This document shows, in pieces, positions 49,904-61,900 of a DNA stretch of 64,000 nucleotides. Each line of letters starts with the position of its first letter. Position 1 is the first letter of the stretch. A program made the translations under genes and the position numbers. Under the pieces are notes generated by a model. That model made no database searches. It worked only from the letters and a program-made list of their open reading frames with translations, and was not told the DNA's origin. The stretch comes from Dolomedes plantarius. Taxonomy: Eukaryota; Arthropoda; Arachnida; Araneae; Dolomedidae. The stretch is from assembly GCA_907164885.2 (NCBI GenBank), contig OU015500.1, positions 51,999,033 through 52,063,032 on the forward strand. The letters run 5' to 3'.

Positions 49904-50329
49904 GAGTGTGAACTAATAGTAGGAATTGAAAAAAAGGATTGCCTGACAGAACCTTGCCTACTGTGCGAGATTAGGAGGGGGGGGAAAGAGAGAGAGTAAA
50001 AAATTTGTCAGGTTGGGGATTCGATCTCGTAACCTACAGGACGGGAGAAGCCCGCGATACCGCAGTGCTACTGTTTACACAGTAACAAGAGGGAAATTAC
50101 TATTCAAGAGCAAGAGACGCTCTAGGTCTAAAACTAAAATTGATTAATTAAATTTAATTAATGAATTAATATTTGAAAAAAACTGTATTAACATCAAGTG
50201 TCATCCACTGCAAGTGTAAAATATGTATTTGAACTTGAGTGGATGAATAAAAAGTACTTTAATTAACGATTGAAAATTTGAACCAGATATATATAGAGAG
50301 AGTGTGAACTAATAGTAGGAATTGAAAAA
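49904..50329. repeat. 30-bp direct repeats bracketing a SINE-containing segment
   Basis: The 30-bp sequence starting GAGTGTGAACTAATAGTAGG is present identically at 49904-49933 and 50300-50329, separated by 366 bases. The segment between carries a tRNA-like SINE on the minus strand plus additional AT-rich sequence. Confidence 0.85.
49955..50105 (-). repeat. tRNA-derived SINE-like element
   Basis: On the minus strand, AGTAGCACTGCGGTATCGCG gives an A-box-like head and GTTACGAGATCGAATCCCC a B box at about 50035-50016. The spacing fits a tRNA-derived promoter. The head differs from the other SINE families here. Confidence 0.6.
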
Positions 50330-51660
50330 GTACTTATACAATTCAGACTATTAATCTAGATTTTGGTTGTGCATCCTCATAGGAAGATTCTAAAAGATAC
50401 ATTTCTCCCACCTTTAATTTGTGACTATGTAGTTTTCACACTACAGGAGAATTTGAAGCCTATTCAAGAAAACAATTATTTCTGTTATTAGTCTAATGAT
50501 CATCGTCTTTGCGTGGGAATCAAAATGTTCTAACTATCTTTCTCGGTGTAGCTAGTTACCTTCGAAGATATAAATTCTCACAGTGACACTGTGCTAGAGA
50601 TCATCTCATTCTCCCCGCAGAAAATTGCTCAAATTCTCACCTTCATAATCAAAGAACACAGCGCCCTGGCCCTAAAATCAGTCTGACTCAGTTGAACATA
50701 AACTTTCATTTCTCTAAAACATGCATTCTTAACATCTGGTCCATGGACCTCTTGGATAATAAATAAATTTCAGCGGGTTCGCCGACTTGGAGGATAATTC
50801 CAGTCTACTCCATTAACTTACTCACATGGAAAATCACACATTTCGGGACTTTATTTGAAACTAAAATACATGCATGATTTTTAATTGAAAATTTCAAAAA
50901 AATCCGGAGTTGACTTTTGAATTTGAATTCAATCAGATCTACAACTGTGCAGTCGTCAGTCCTTCAATAATACGCCATTACAGTTAAAATACATTATTGA
51001 ATCACAAATTTGTTTTAGTAAAATAGCGCTATATTGTGTAATTCATGGTATATTAATTTTTGCATATCCTTAACATTCGAAAATACGAATATAATAAACT
51101 ATAATTAATTTTTTTAAAACTATTTTTTGTTTACTGCATTTCCATAATTTTTTATTTGAAACGATTCGTTTTCGGGTATTTATCGTCAGTATGAGGGATC
51201 CTTAGGTTTCACCACATTATCAAATGGGTCACATCAATGAATAAAGTTAAGAGCCACTAGTCTAAAAATTCTACTTTCTGTAGAAATTGTTGGCTTTGTT
51301 TAAGAGTAATATAAAATTCTCCGGTCATTCTTATTTTATAAGATTAAGGCAAACGATGGGCTAAAGAACAGGTCTCTTTATACGCAGTTCCACTGACGAG
51401 TAATTTATAAACCTACCTAGTGGAGGAATCTGAATTGCCTTGTTCTATGCATAGAAGGGGCTGAGAACGTTATACGAGTATATGATAATTTCTCTGCTTT
51501 CTTTCATTCAGTATTTTCCATTATATGAGTATTATATTTATTTATAATATTTACCATTTATATGACCATTTAACAAAGCTTTTGCGTTTCTATTTGATTG
51601 GATAAAGTTAACCTTTAGCTTACGGGGTCACTTTGTAAAACGGCGGCCATTTAGGGGGTT
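50330..51660. other. AT-rich stretch, nothing recognised
   Basis: No supportable feature. Confidence 0.5.
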
Positions 51661-51662
51661 AT

Positions 51663-51742
<80 letters not shown>

Positions 51743-51751
51743 TGAGATCTA

Positions 51752-51849
<98 letters not shown>

Positions 51850-51860
51850 TAGATAGATAC

Positions 51861-51904
<44 letters not shown>

Positions 51905-51970
51905 AAAATGAGATTTATATCTATCTATCTATCTCTCTATCTATCTATCTATATATATATATTATATATA
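51661..51970. repeat. Composite (GATA)n(GA)n...(TATC)n(TA)n microsatellite
   Basis: Two similar blocks, at about 51663-51845 and 51846-51970. Each runs from GATA units through GA units to a spacer AAAATGAGAT.TATAT, then TATC units and TA units. GATA and TATC tracts within a block are inverse complements and could pair. Confidence 0.95.
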
Positions 51971-52543
51971 TGGGAATTGTGTTATCCCAGGGCTCCAGCT
52001 ATGAGCCATATGTCGCCGTGTACGCTATGCGACGACAGCGCTATTAGGTTTTCGAGAGATGAACGGGGAGAAAAGTATTTGAGGAGAGACTGAGATTGGG
52101 TCCCGACCTGGAAAGAGGTCCTGAAAGCAGCAGACGGCTGCGAAGGGAGAGACAGTCTCGAAGGGGGCATGACGTTGGCTCCTGACAAGCAGTAGACGGC
52201 GGTTTAGTCAATCCTATCTCGGCAGACGGCCGGATACTATAACCAATTTTGATTGTGGAGGCCTGGTGCGGCTTGACGTGTAATTTTATATGCAACGTAT
52301 TTCTAGATATTTAAATAGTTTATAAGTGTCAATATATAGTGTTGTGTTTTAAGCAGTGACTCTGTCTTTAATTGAGTACTATTATACTCTGAGTATAAGA
52401 GAGTCTAGTTCCGCCTTTCAGTAAGCCGAAAGGTTTCTATAAGACTGAGAACAACAACCCCTAGACACCGACCACAGTTTCTAGTAAAAGTGGGGACTCG
52501 CAGGAGATCGAGTTCCTACATTCCTGGGATACATGATATCCCA
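51971..52543 (+). mobile_element. LTR-like element, boundaries uncertain
   Basis: A 573-bp GC-richer segment starts TGGGAATTGTGTTATCCCAG and ends CCTGGGATACATGATATCCC, followed by A. The two ends are imperfect inverted repeats. Inside lie a TATA-rich run (ATATTTAAATAGTTTATAAG at about 52303) and repeated CAGACGGC words. The segment after it (52590-52680) has a pyrimidine tract, CAG, and a short frame MERAHPRRTIFT. One reading is a 5' LTR plus leader of a Gypsy-type element; another is a foldback element. No target duplication was found. Confidence 0.4.
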
Positions 52544-54660
52544 TCCCGTAAGGAAAAGGTTAAGCCTATTTTATTGTCAGATATAATATTTTCTTTCAGG
52601 TATATTAATCCGACTGTTTAGCCGGAACTGTGTATTTTGTAATGGAGAGAGCACATCCACGAAGAACAATTTTTACTTAAGTGTGCAACGTAGTGTATTT
52701 GTAAGATAAGGGTCGGCACTAAGTAAGTCGATTTGGGATTCAGAGCTATGTACGAGTCATATTTACAAAAATAAATGCGAAAGGAATCGTATACATAGTT
52801 TTAAAAATAGGTGGTAACTAGATAAAGAATTATTTCTCTTTAGGTAACAAAATATCCAACATAATGTAGAAAAGAGGCAAATATAAAACACATGATTCAT
52901 TATTGAACATAAAATATAGTTTATACCCAAAATAAAAGTATTTATTTCACAAAACTTTCAGCGTGCAATTGCTACCGACTGCATTATTTGTGTTCATTTA
53001 CAGGAGTATTAGATTTTTTTGCTGCTGTTTAATTTTTGAGGCTATCGCCCTACAGTTTCCATGGTAAAAGGTTGAAGGATTTATATTAATATCTTTAAGA
53101 ATTCACAAAATATATATTTATAACACACGCTTTCATGTCTAACTTGAAATAGAAAGCCTGGAAAGTCATGATGCCTCAAATGCTTGCACTTGGGCAAAAA
53201 AAGAGAAATGAATTTTAAATGTTTGTTAAAGGACAGAGCAAAAAATCTGGCAAGAGGATGAAAAAATATTATAACTCTATTCCTTGTTATCAGGAAATGA
53301 AACCAGACCAGAGATGGTATCCAAAATTATTTTCAGAAATTGGTAAAAGCTCGAAAACTGATATACTATTACTAATTAATGTTCTAGAATATTAAAAAAA
53401 GCATATAAAAGAATTTTACAAAATAAAAAAGAAAGGAGAATTTCTGCAAACATACAGGAAAACAATTTGTCTCAATGAATTTCCTCATGTTTAGTACTAA
53501 ATGTTATCGAAATATTGTTTAGGAGGACGTATTTCAAATCCATGAAAATTTATCAAATTGAAAAAGATTTTATTTTCCTCTGTGATAGTCGTATTACTAG
53601 TTAAGAGCCGAAAAATCACAAAGAAGCAAAAATCATATTAACATGCCATATAAAACAGATCTCTGAAATTTCTCCTATGCACTCATATGTTATATTTCCC
53701 TGATACATAAACTTGTTAAAAGAGTAATATGCTGACAAAATTCAGTATGGAAAAAGATAATTTTTAAACAGTATACATTTACGTAAGGTACTATTTTTCT
53801 GAAAGACATTTCGTAAACTCATGGAAATAAGCAGTTTAGTATATATTTATCTATCGAAAAGAGAAGTAATATATTCTTTTAATTTATTTATTACTTTTAT
53901 AAATAGTTGAATGAAGAAAGAAAACAAAATAGCTATCTAAACATATCTCTCTGCATGTAGTAACATTACTTAAAAACATTTACTGTTACAGCTCTGTTTA
54001 TTTTTTTCATTTTAAATAGTTTTCAGGCATTATTATTTAAAACATTTGATACAGCATGTGCATCACTTTTACACTTTTGAAATACATATTTATATTTACT
54101 AGGATTAACATTACGTAAAACATTCACTGTTAGTATTGGATATATATTTAACTCCATTTTATACAGTTTGCAGATATTATTGACTGTTTGAAAGGGTTTG
54201 ATACATCACATGCTTATTTTTACACTTGTGAAATACCTACTGATATTTACTTGGAAAATGCGAAATAGATTTGTCTGCTTATATACCTTAAAATATTAGT
54301 TATTTTTGTGGATCCAATTTATTTTGTCAATCTCATATTTTGAAAGTTTATTCCTTAAATTCGACCATCAACTTTATGTTGGCTGAGACATTCTTAATTT
54401 TTTTTTCATGTATGCCGTAAATTTCTATTTAAACTCTAACAGACAAATAAAATATAATCAAGCATCATGAAGTCCTCCTCCAGTGGTAATATATAAGGGA
54501 AGTGAAGGTTTAAACAAGAAGTGGAGAAACATACTGGGTGTGTATTTATGTAACTGTTGTCAGAACATCGGGGTTTGATAGATTGCTTGTGATTTCCAAA
54601 GACACATAAATAAATCTTTCCTTACAAATATACATCTTGGTTTATTGATACATATTTACA
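52544..54660. other. AT-rich stretch, nothing recognised beyond possible leader
   Basis: 52544-52700 may be leader of the LTR-like element. Two similar segments at about 53970-54060 and 54100-54210 (sharing ACAGCTCTGTTT/ACAGTTTGCAG-type and CATTTGATACA words) may be a weak local repeat. No gene recognised. Confidence 0.4.
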
Positions 54661-54687
54661 ATATCATTATAAAAAAACATCCGTTAT

Positions 54688-54709
54688 CGAGCTTCTGAAT
54701 CGAAGCTCG
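54688..54709. repeat. Perfect hairpin, 8-bp stem
   Basis: CGAGCTTC and GAAGCTCG are separated by six bases. Confidence 0.85.
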
Positions 54710-54804
54710 TAAGATCTCGGTATTACGTCGTCCCACCAATTAAGGCATCCAACTAGCGTAGTACCTGATGAATCTATTGTCTTCGGGCGCGATATCATCC
54801 CACC

Positions 54805-54819
54805 GCGCACGGAGTGCGC
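54805..54819. repeat. Perfect hairpin, 6-bp stem
   Basis: GCGCAC and GTGCGC are separated by GGA. Confidence 0.8.
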
Positions 54820-54830
54820 AGGTACGAGTT

Positions 54831-54865
54831 TGTTTAGGACTTTACGGAGCTTTAAGTCCTAAACA
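54831..54865. repeat. Perfect hairpin, 12-bp stem
   Basis: TGTTTAGGACTT and AAGTCCTAAACA are separated by 11 bases. Confidence 0.9.
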
Positions 54866-54867
54866 CT

Positions 54868-54912
54868 GTTCCGCCATGTGGCGTTCGCAGGTGTAACGCC
54901 ACATGGCGGAAC
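54868..54912. repeat. Perfect hairpin, 18-bp stem
   Basis: GTTCCGCCATGTGGCGTT and AACGCCACATGGCGGAAC are exact inverse complements around a nine-base loop (CGCAGGTGT). It follows the 12-bp hairpin after only two bases. Confidence 0.95.
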
Positions 54913-54944
54913 TCCAGGCCCCTACGTCCATTGTCACTTTTAGC

Positions 54945-54960
54945 CCGGGCCATCGCCCGG
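54945..54960. repeat. Perfect hairpin, 6-bp GC stem
   Basis: CCGGGC and GCCCGG are separated by CATC. Confidence 0.8.
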
Positions 54961-55603
54961 TTTCTAGCCGAGACTACGTGGAAGTGGTGACAACCGAAGC
55001 CTTGATGGTGCTACGGTGATTCACTCAGAGGATCCCACTCCCCCAGGCGAATCAAAGTCGCGCTCTCCGTTACCAAGCACCGAGGTCCTCACAACGGTCC
55101 CCGATGCCCTGGGAGCAAGCCACACCAACCCAACTCCGGACCCCCGGCCTCGAAGCTCGTAAATCCGTCGAAACCAGAGAGAAAGTCCGAACTTGGTTCA
55201 ATCTAAAGTTTTATTATCAGCATCGAGACAGGAAGCACGTCTCGCAATTACCTGGTCCAACATCCTCTCTCCTTCTTCCAATCTCTCCATCCGATTCTCT
55301 TTATAAGTGATCTTTCAGAAAATCCAGATGATTCCTGAAACGCCTGGATCTTTCTCCCTTACTCCCGTTAATTTCTTTCTGTGATAACGGTCGGCGTGTG
55401 AAAGCTTTTTCGCACGTCGAAAGCTGCTTCCGGCCACTTAAGGTTCACAGCATCTGTTCACTTTGGGGCTGTAATTACCCCCTTTGAAGTCTCCTAACGA
55501 CTTCGGTTTCCACTGCCATTCCTAACTCAAATTGGCTGCATATGGAAGGGTTCTTCCCAATTAAGAATATGTACAGCACTACCGTGTGTGTATGCCTCGG
55601 ACA

Positions 55604-56020
55604 ACCGTCAAATGTATTCTAAATTTATTTTGAAATTAATAACAATTATACATACAAAAAAATTAAAATTATAAAGTTATGTAAAGGTTAAAAGTTACTA
55701 TTTTAATATTGCACATTTTACAACAACTTTCTGTAACCATTTTTTGTTGCTAATCTCCTATATATATATATATATATATATAAACAATCTAGACTATGCT
55801 ATCCTTATTTACATCTGATGCAGTTAAGAGTTAGTAATGAAACAATTTATTAAGAAGAAATTTATGGCGCTGAACTTTCAAAATATTTTATATGATTTCT
55901 GATTAAACAACTAAATTTCACAATTTCTAAAGGTGAGATTTTACTCAAAGTTTAAATTAACAAATATAATCCTGTATTTAAGACTTTGTGATAGATTATA
56001 GTCAGGTATTAAAATCGAAC
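55604..56020. other. AT-rich stretch with short (TA)n
   Basis: A TA run lies at about 55759-55782. Nothing else recognised. Confidence 0.5.
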
Positions 56021-56255
56021 GCCCCGCTGTCATGGTGCAGTTGCTAGGACACTGGCCTCCAAGTAAAGACGTCGTGAATTCGATTTCCACACCTGAGGAG
56101 CAGCCTTCAAAATTTGATTTAACATTGTAACAAAAGGACCATAATTACAAATGGATGTTCTATTGGATCCAGATCATTCACAACTTTCGGAATTTGATCG
56201 GATATTACAGCTATCACCATACCCTACATCTGATGGCTGAAGTGTGAGCTACATC
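56021..56255 (+). repeat. tRNA-derived SINE-like element
   Basis: Head GCCCCGCTGTCATGGTGCAG, A-box-like GGTGCAGTTGCTAGGACACT, B-box-like CGTGAATTCGATTTCCAC at about 56069-56086, then a body ending CCCTACATCTGATGGCTGAA. It represents a further SINE family with a different body. Confidence 0.55.
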
Positions 56256-57810
56256 TTACGATAAGAATAGCTTTAGCTTCATTGTGTACAGCTAAATTTC
56301 CCAAACCTCCCACTTGGATAGCAACTCGATTACTTTGTTATTGACTCTGACATCAGTATTACTATGCAAGTATACTGATATGGAAATGTCACCGGCAGAG
56401 ATACTAACTGTCACCCACTGTTTATACCGATTTTGCTATCTGGTGTGCTTGGGGGCTATTACATTGGCATTCTTAAAACGGGTTTGGGTAGATCCTAGCG
56501 ATAAAGATATGATTCATTTTGTGAGTATCATAAAAGTTTGAAATGCGAATCGTTTTACGAAAATTATCTTGCGTGAGGAAGACTCTGGAAGTAAAGTTTA
56601 TTAAAACCTGTTAGACACTAACATTTGAACAAGGTTTCAAGAATCACAATTTAGCTGTCATTTAGACCAATACTTATTTACAAGCCATGCTCATTTGTGG
56701 AGGAATTCATAAACGGGCTTTAAGGCTTTGTTTTTAACAATACTAATAATAAGCAAAGAACGATTAAAGTTAAAGTTTTGGTATGCCATTAAACCACTTT
56801 TTGTGTACATAATATACTATCAGCTAAGCAAAATTTTAATAGATTCTGCATCAGTAACCTGCCTTTAAATGTCTAGTAAATAAGAGTTATTATAAAAACT
56901 GAGCTGGAGTCATGATTTAGCGATAGTTTTAATCTCTGCTGCAAAAGAAACATAACAGTACGTAATACATTCCTAACGATACAATGCCTAAAGATACTCT
57001 TAGGTATTGGCGACGAATAATAAACATACTATCTATTTAAATATCCCACAGAATACCGCTAGATAGACGCTTAAAAGTACTTACCTGTTAAACACTGAAT
57101 TTTCTCTTCTAGAAAACAAAAAGGGAAATCCCTTCCTTTAGAGCATAGTTAAAATGCACGTCTTAGAAAGGTCGTTTTATATTTGACAGCCAGTTTCTTT
57201 GAATATATTTTTTCTTCTCTCTATGGAGTCTGTTTCTGATTTAATAAGTTTCTCTGTGGTTGTTCTCTCAATGGGTTTTAAAAAGTTCTGAACTTAAATA
57301 TTATTCTCCAAGGGTTAGAATGTATTCACATATTTAACTGAAATGATTTTAAATGTAAGAGTTGAGACTACTAATGTGGTCTATCTCAGTTGTTTATTCT
57401 CCTTCCTCCTTTACTTCGTAGTTTTCAAGATGAGGGTTTGGCGTGTTTTAAACTTTATTTCCTTGCACACTTAAGAGTTAATAAAACTTGCAGAGCAGTA
57501 AATGTATAATTCATTTGTTCGTGTTTCCTTCTAGTCATCACTTAGATGTTAGAAGTTTATCTTAAGTAGAAATTACAATATGCAAGAGTAGGACTTACAG
57601 AACAGGTAAGAAACTGATAAATTTTAAAGTATGCAATGAGAATATAAAATTCGCTGTCATCTACCATCGTAAATGCTTTTCCCTACATATATAATAAGTG
57701 TCAGGTACCACCTTCGAAGAAATTCTTTTCAGTTGTTATTTAGGATGCGTAAACAAAATTGATTGCTTTATTTGGCCAATTTTCTTCCTTGAGAATACTT
57801 TTCCTTCCAG
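56256..57810. other. Stretch with no confirmed gene
   Basis: A 207-nt open stretch at 56314-56520 ends at a GTGAGT donor-like site, but its acceptor is weak and the protein is unrecognised. The remainder is AT-rich. Confidence 0.4.
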
Positions 57811-57948
57811 GGTTCTTTAATTTTTCTAAAGAGATTGAAGTCGAAGAGCAGCCATTTCTAGAAAATTTAGAGGACGTTCAAGTATTCTTCATTACCAGAA
57901 TAACAAGTTCTACAAAAGTTCTATATAACTTTGAAACAAATTACCGAG
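57811..57948 (+). CDS. Candidate isolated internal exon of unknown host gene
   Basis: A pyrimidine tract CTTTTCCTTCCAG ends at 57810, and CGAG followed by GTAAAT provides a donor at 57949. Only one frame is open over the 138 nt: FFNFSKEIEVEEQPFLENLE, DVQVFFITRITSSTKVLYNF, ETNYR. It enters after one base of a codon and leaves after one base, so the exon is phase-symmetric. The amino-acid composition is globular-like, not low complexity. No neighbouring exon with matching phase was found within the window and I do not recognise the family. Chance remains possible in AT-rich DNA. Confidence 0.4.
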
Positions 57949-58590
57949 GTAAATTATTCATCTCTCGTTTGGAACTAAAAACTGATTTATATATTTCTTA
58001 CGAATCTGAAAATTCTTTTTTTCTGTTTAAGACAATATGATCCTAGATAAGTTTCTAAAGTTTCTCAATTAAAAGTGGGTGAACATTTTTCACAGTATCT
58101 TATTTAATTGGTAAGAACCGTGATCAAGGATTATTATACTCTCAGAAAATTTTTTTAGCTCCCTTAAATTTTGCGCCTAATTACTAAAAGAGCTTAGTTG
58201 GTTAAGAGCACTATGACCAACTTTTGCTACACAAGAGCTAATTAGACACAGATCTACTGTTTAATGGCGATTCCGAACACCTACAAACATCCATGCGACC
58301 AATTGGACTCAAACGCACAGGATCTGGGACCGAAATTCAAAATCCTAGCCATTCGGCTATTTTCTGGGCATTACTGTAAGAAATACTTGTAATTTGAATA
58401 CATTTGTGACCTGCCTATGAGCATGATGCCATAGTTATTCTCGAAGTCTTTGATTCTGTCTCAAAGTTTAGTAACTCCTGATATCTCAAAGACTGTTTTT
58501 TTCTCAAATTGGTCTCATTGAAAATTTATTATACACCTTAATACTGCCTATGAACACGTATAAATCCTTTTAAGGCAATTCTCCTATGTT
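57949..58590. other. AT-rich stretch with a possible tRNA-like repeat
   Basis: At about 58198 the sequence AGCTTAGTTGGTTAAGAGCA is very similar to a tRNA A-box region, but no B box or cloverleaf is visible. It may be a SINE head. Confidence 0.35.
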
Positions 58591-58596
58591 TTCTTT

Positions 58597-58665
58597 CTTA
58601 GTAGTACATAGGAGTTCTTAGTAGTACTTAGTAGTACATAGTCTCCTAGTTTCTTTCTTAGTGCT
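58597..58665 (+). repeat. Short tandem repeat (TTAGTAGTACATAG units)
   Basis: TTAGTAGTACATAGGAG, TTAGTAGTAC and TTAGTAGTACATAGTC follow one another, framed by two copies of TTTCTTTCTTAGT. Confidence 0.8.
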
Positions 58666-60940
58666 GAAGTAGAACTGCCTAGCTGGAGGATCGAAAACAA
58701 ATACATTGCTCACAGTTTTGCCTTTAAGCCATACAATAATTTTCATTTATGTGCTCACCTTTTCCATGTCTAAGAGAAGCCAAGGGTCACAGCAAAAATC
58801 ATTTAATTTTTTTACGGTTGCAACTACAACAACATACTTCATGCATTATGACGTTTATTAACTACCTGGTTACTACCTTGCTCGTCGTTGAAATTCTTCG
58901 GTTTCTGATCATAAATAAAGAATATATAGTTGGCATTCAGAAACCAAGCAATATTGCTTTCAAAGGCAGAACAAAGTTTGAAAAACAACAAAGTAACCTT
59001 AAGGAGTGACATTTTCAGTTTTTTTGAGAGGTATTTCGAGTGGTTTCGTTTCCTTTGAACTGTGAACAAAGCTGTTTCAAAAATATATTTGTAAATAGCC
59101 TTTGAAAATTTAAAAGTAGCTGTTTTTTTCTTTAGATTATATATGAAAAACGCTGGAGAAAGTTTCTTTCTATGTTATCAACGGTAGTTCATCTGGGGAT
59201 TACCATGTTGTACAGGAGACATAAAAAAACTAGTTATCATGAGAACTAGGTTTGTCAAAGGCAATAGCATAACTTGCAATGCTCATGATAGGACACAAAG
59301 CATTCGAATACTTTCCACGGTGTGACCAACGTGAGAACTATTCTCTTTAGGCATATTTCAAACTATCAGGAAAGAAGTAAGTAAAGAATAAATATTATGA
59401 CAACAGCACTCATCTGATAGAAAAAAATGAATTTTCTGTCTTAAGACATTTTGAACAAAAAACTACAGGATACAACAGTCTATCAAAAAAAATTCAAGTC
59501 AAAGCAGTAAACAACCAAATTCCGTCTTACGTGATAAATATCTTTGTACCGCTTCAATAACATAACAGAGAAGAAAAGCTTTTTTTTCATTTATAGAGAC
59601 TTCATTACGCAAACTTTAATTGCTTTTCTCATGAACTGCTACTTCCCGTACATCAGCTCATCCTTACTTTACTAACTCAGGAACATAATCGTCTCTTATA
59701 AACCCCGTAAGCTCATTTAAAAAATATTCCATTACAGTTTCTAGGTATTAATTAATTTTTTTAAATAACCCAACCAATTGATATCACTAAACATCAAGTG
59801 ATAAGTACACAAAAATGAGAATCTATTGAAAATTTTAGTGCCTTTCCACTTATTCTATACATTCATATTCTTTCATAAATATTCCCCCACAGACGTATTT
59901 CTCTGAAACGCTACTTTTAAACTTCTCTTGTAAATTTGATCGCGAACACTTTTGAAATATTATTTGGGTGCCGTGCAAAATTTTCTCTTAACAATTCCCC
60001 TCTCTGTACTGCTGATTCAGCTTTTATTCCTCCAGGCAAAACTTCTAAGGATTCTGTTTCTTTCAAGTAATTGAGTTTTTATTATTTTTACCAAAAATCA
60101 ATTTTTTCCTGTGGCGATAAATTACGAGAAGTTTGAAATTTCGAATTTATGAAATATTTAGCTTAGGGGCATTCCTCTGCGGATTTCAGCGATTCAAGCT
60201 TCTTTTCCGGATCATTTTATTCTTTTAAAAATAAGTTCAAGATGTAGAAAAGAAATGAAGATAAAGGATACAGTGAAGATGTTTGAGATTAAAAAAAATA
60301 CGAAAACGAGGAGACTAAATGAAGTTTTTGATACATTATTTTACCACGTTTTCTAGAGAATTGCTGATAAATTGAAATATCAAAAGTATAGAAAATTTGA
60401 ATTTAAGAGAAAAATTAAATCATTCTTTTCTGAAAGTATATAAAGAATTTATGATAACATTTTTCGTCTGTCTCAAACTAGAAACTATTAATAATATGGT
60501 GATTTTGAATTAGACTTCGGTGGGAACAAGATTTACTTTGCACTTTATAAATTTACAAATTCTGTGAATATTTTGAAGTTATCTTTCAATACAGGAGCTC
60601 CCAAATTTTTTCTATCATAGGGAAATATTCTATAAGTCTATTTGAGAAGGTGCTCATGAATTATTTAATTTTTTTGGTTCATATTTTAAAAAAGAAATTC
60701 AGATTTTGCTACTTATATAACGATTAATATAAAGTTTTCCATATATTTCCACTTTAGTAATGTCGTGCTATGTGTATGACATAAGTTTTATCATTTTCTA
60801 TCTCCAGTAGTCAAATATATGTGTAAAATATATATTTCTCTTAAAGCAGAAAACTATTTTTATACACTATGTAATTATAATAATAGGAACTGTTTTTATA
60901 CTATAAAATATGAATGACAATAAAAAATGAGCATCTGAAA
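58666..60940. other. AT-rich stretch, nothing recognised
   Basis: Opposed open frames at 58749-59009 (plus) and 58839-59069 (minus) have no recognisable motifs. No other feature supported. Confidence 0.5.
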
Positions 60941-61900
60941 TTGATCTTAAAATCGTAGTCAATAGTCGTATTAAATCGTATTCAATCGCAATTTGAAGAT
61001 TTAAAATGACTATATTTTATTTACATTCAATTATTTAGCTTTATTTTTGAAACTAGAGGAATTAAAAAAGGATCTGTAATTCATATACAACATTTAACCT
61101 TTTTATTCAATTAATAAAATGAACTTGTAATGTGTTCTAAATGTTTTACATTGACAGTTACTAACTGAAGAGTTAAAATTGATCTTCAAATATGATACAG
61201 TATTTTAAATTAAAATCAGTAACCGAAGATTCCAAACGGAGAAAAGTAACTTGTATTCAATAACTTACCTACACAATTTAAATCTGTATATTTAATTGTT
61301 GATCTGCAATCAATATTTTAGCGTTACAATTAAGAACAGAAGAGTTCAAAGGTAAACTTAATTAATTCTTATGCTTCATAACTAAATACTCAAAATTAAA
61401 AATTGTTCCTTATCTCATATTCGGTGACTTAGATTTCTAATTTTAATCTCGAGTTATTTAAGATTCATTCTAATATAATTCAGCTTTTCAGTTTTACAAC
61501 TCAAAACTTGAGAATTTATATAGACAGTGTAACTTGAAATGAATTCTAATACTTTACAATAAAAACTTCGCTTTAAAATGGACCTGGATTTTGTATCCTA
61601 AAATGTCACATCACAACTAAACACTTAGGACTTAAGAAAATGGATTAGCTTTCCTTTATATAATTCTTTAACTGTGCAATTTAAATCTAATTACTTAATG
61701 GTCATATAACTTTAAATCAACTCTTCAGCTTTGTAGTTAAAATCTTGAATGTTCAATATCATGAGTAATTTAAATTAAGTTCTTTTTCCTCATAACTTAA
61801 AAAAAATGAAACGTTTTAATTCCTTTGTAACATGTTCCGGATATTTTATTGTAACAAATAAAAACTTAATATTAAAAACGGATCTTTTATTTGGAAAAAT
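60941..61900. repeat. Possible degenerate tandem repeat, AT-rich
   Basis: Words of the form TTACAA(C/T)TAA.A...GA.GA.TT recur at irregular spacings of about 60-120 bases (about 61155, 61210, 61322, 61375, 61493, 61610, 61735). The signal is weak and could be a compositional effect. Confidence 0.3.

Larger units (their letters stand above)
54661..55603 (-). mobile_element. GC-rich hairpin-bearing island, possible LTR plus leader on minus strand
   Basis: This 0.9-kb block is strikingly GC-rich for the window. On the minus strand it shows a TATA box (CTTATAAAGAGAATCGG at about 55308) and AATAAA about 90 bases later (about 55218). A terminal-like TGTCCGAGGCATACACACAC begins at 55603. These fit U3-R of an LTR of about 430 bp. 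Beyond it (55170-54690) lie five perfect hairpins (listed separately). The word TCGAAGCTCGTAA occurs at both 54700 and 55148, bracketing the hairpin section. No retroviral-type protein is visible, so the LTR reading is a hypothesis. Confidence 0.4.

Noticed and set aside
49955..50105. Possible tRNA gene
   Set aside because: A and B boxes are visible but no full cloverleaf with acceptor stem; better explained as a SINE head.
56314..56520. Possible exon ending at a GTGAGT donor
   Set aside because: An in-frame stop follows the nearest good acceptor, the alternative acceptor has a weak tract, its phase 0 end does not match the exon at 57811, and the protein is unfamiliar.
58198..58270. tRNA-like A box suggesting a tRNA gene
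   Set aside because: No B box or acceptor-stem pairing was found.
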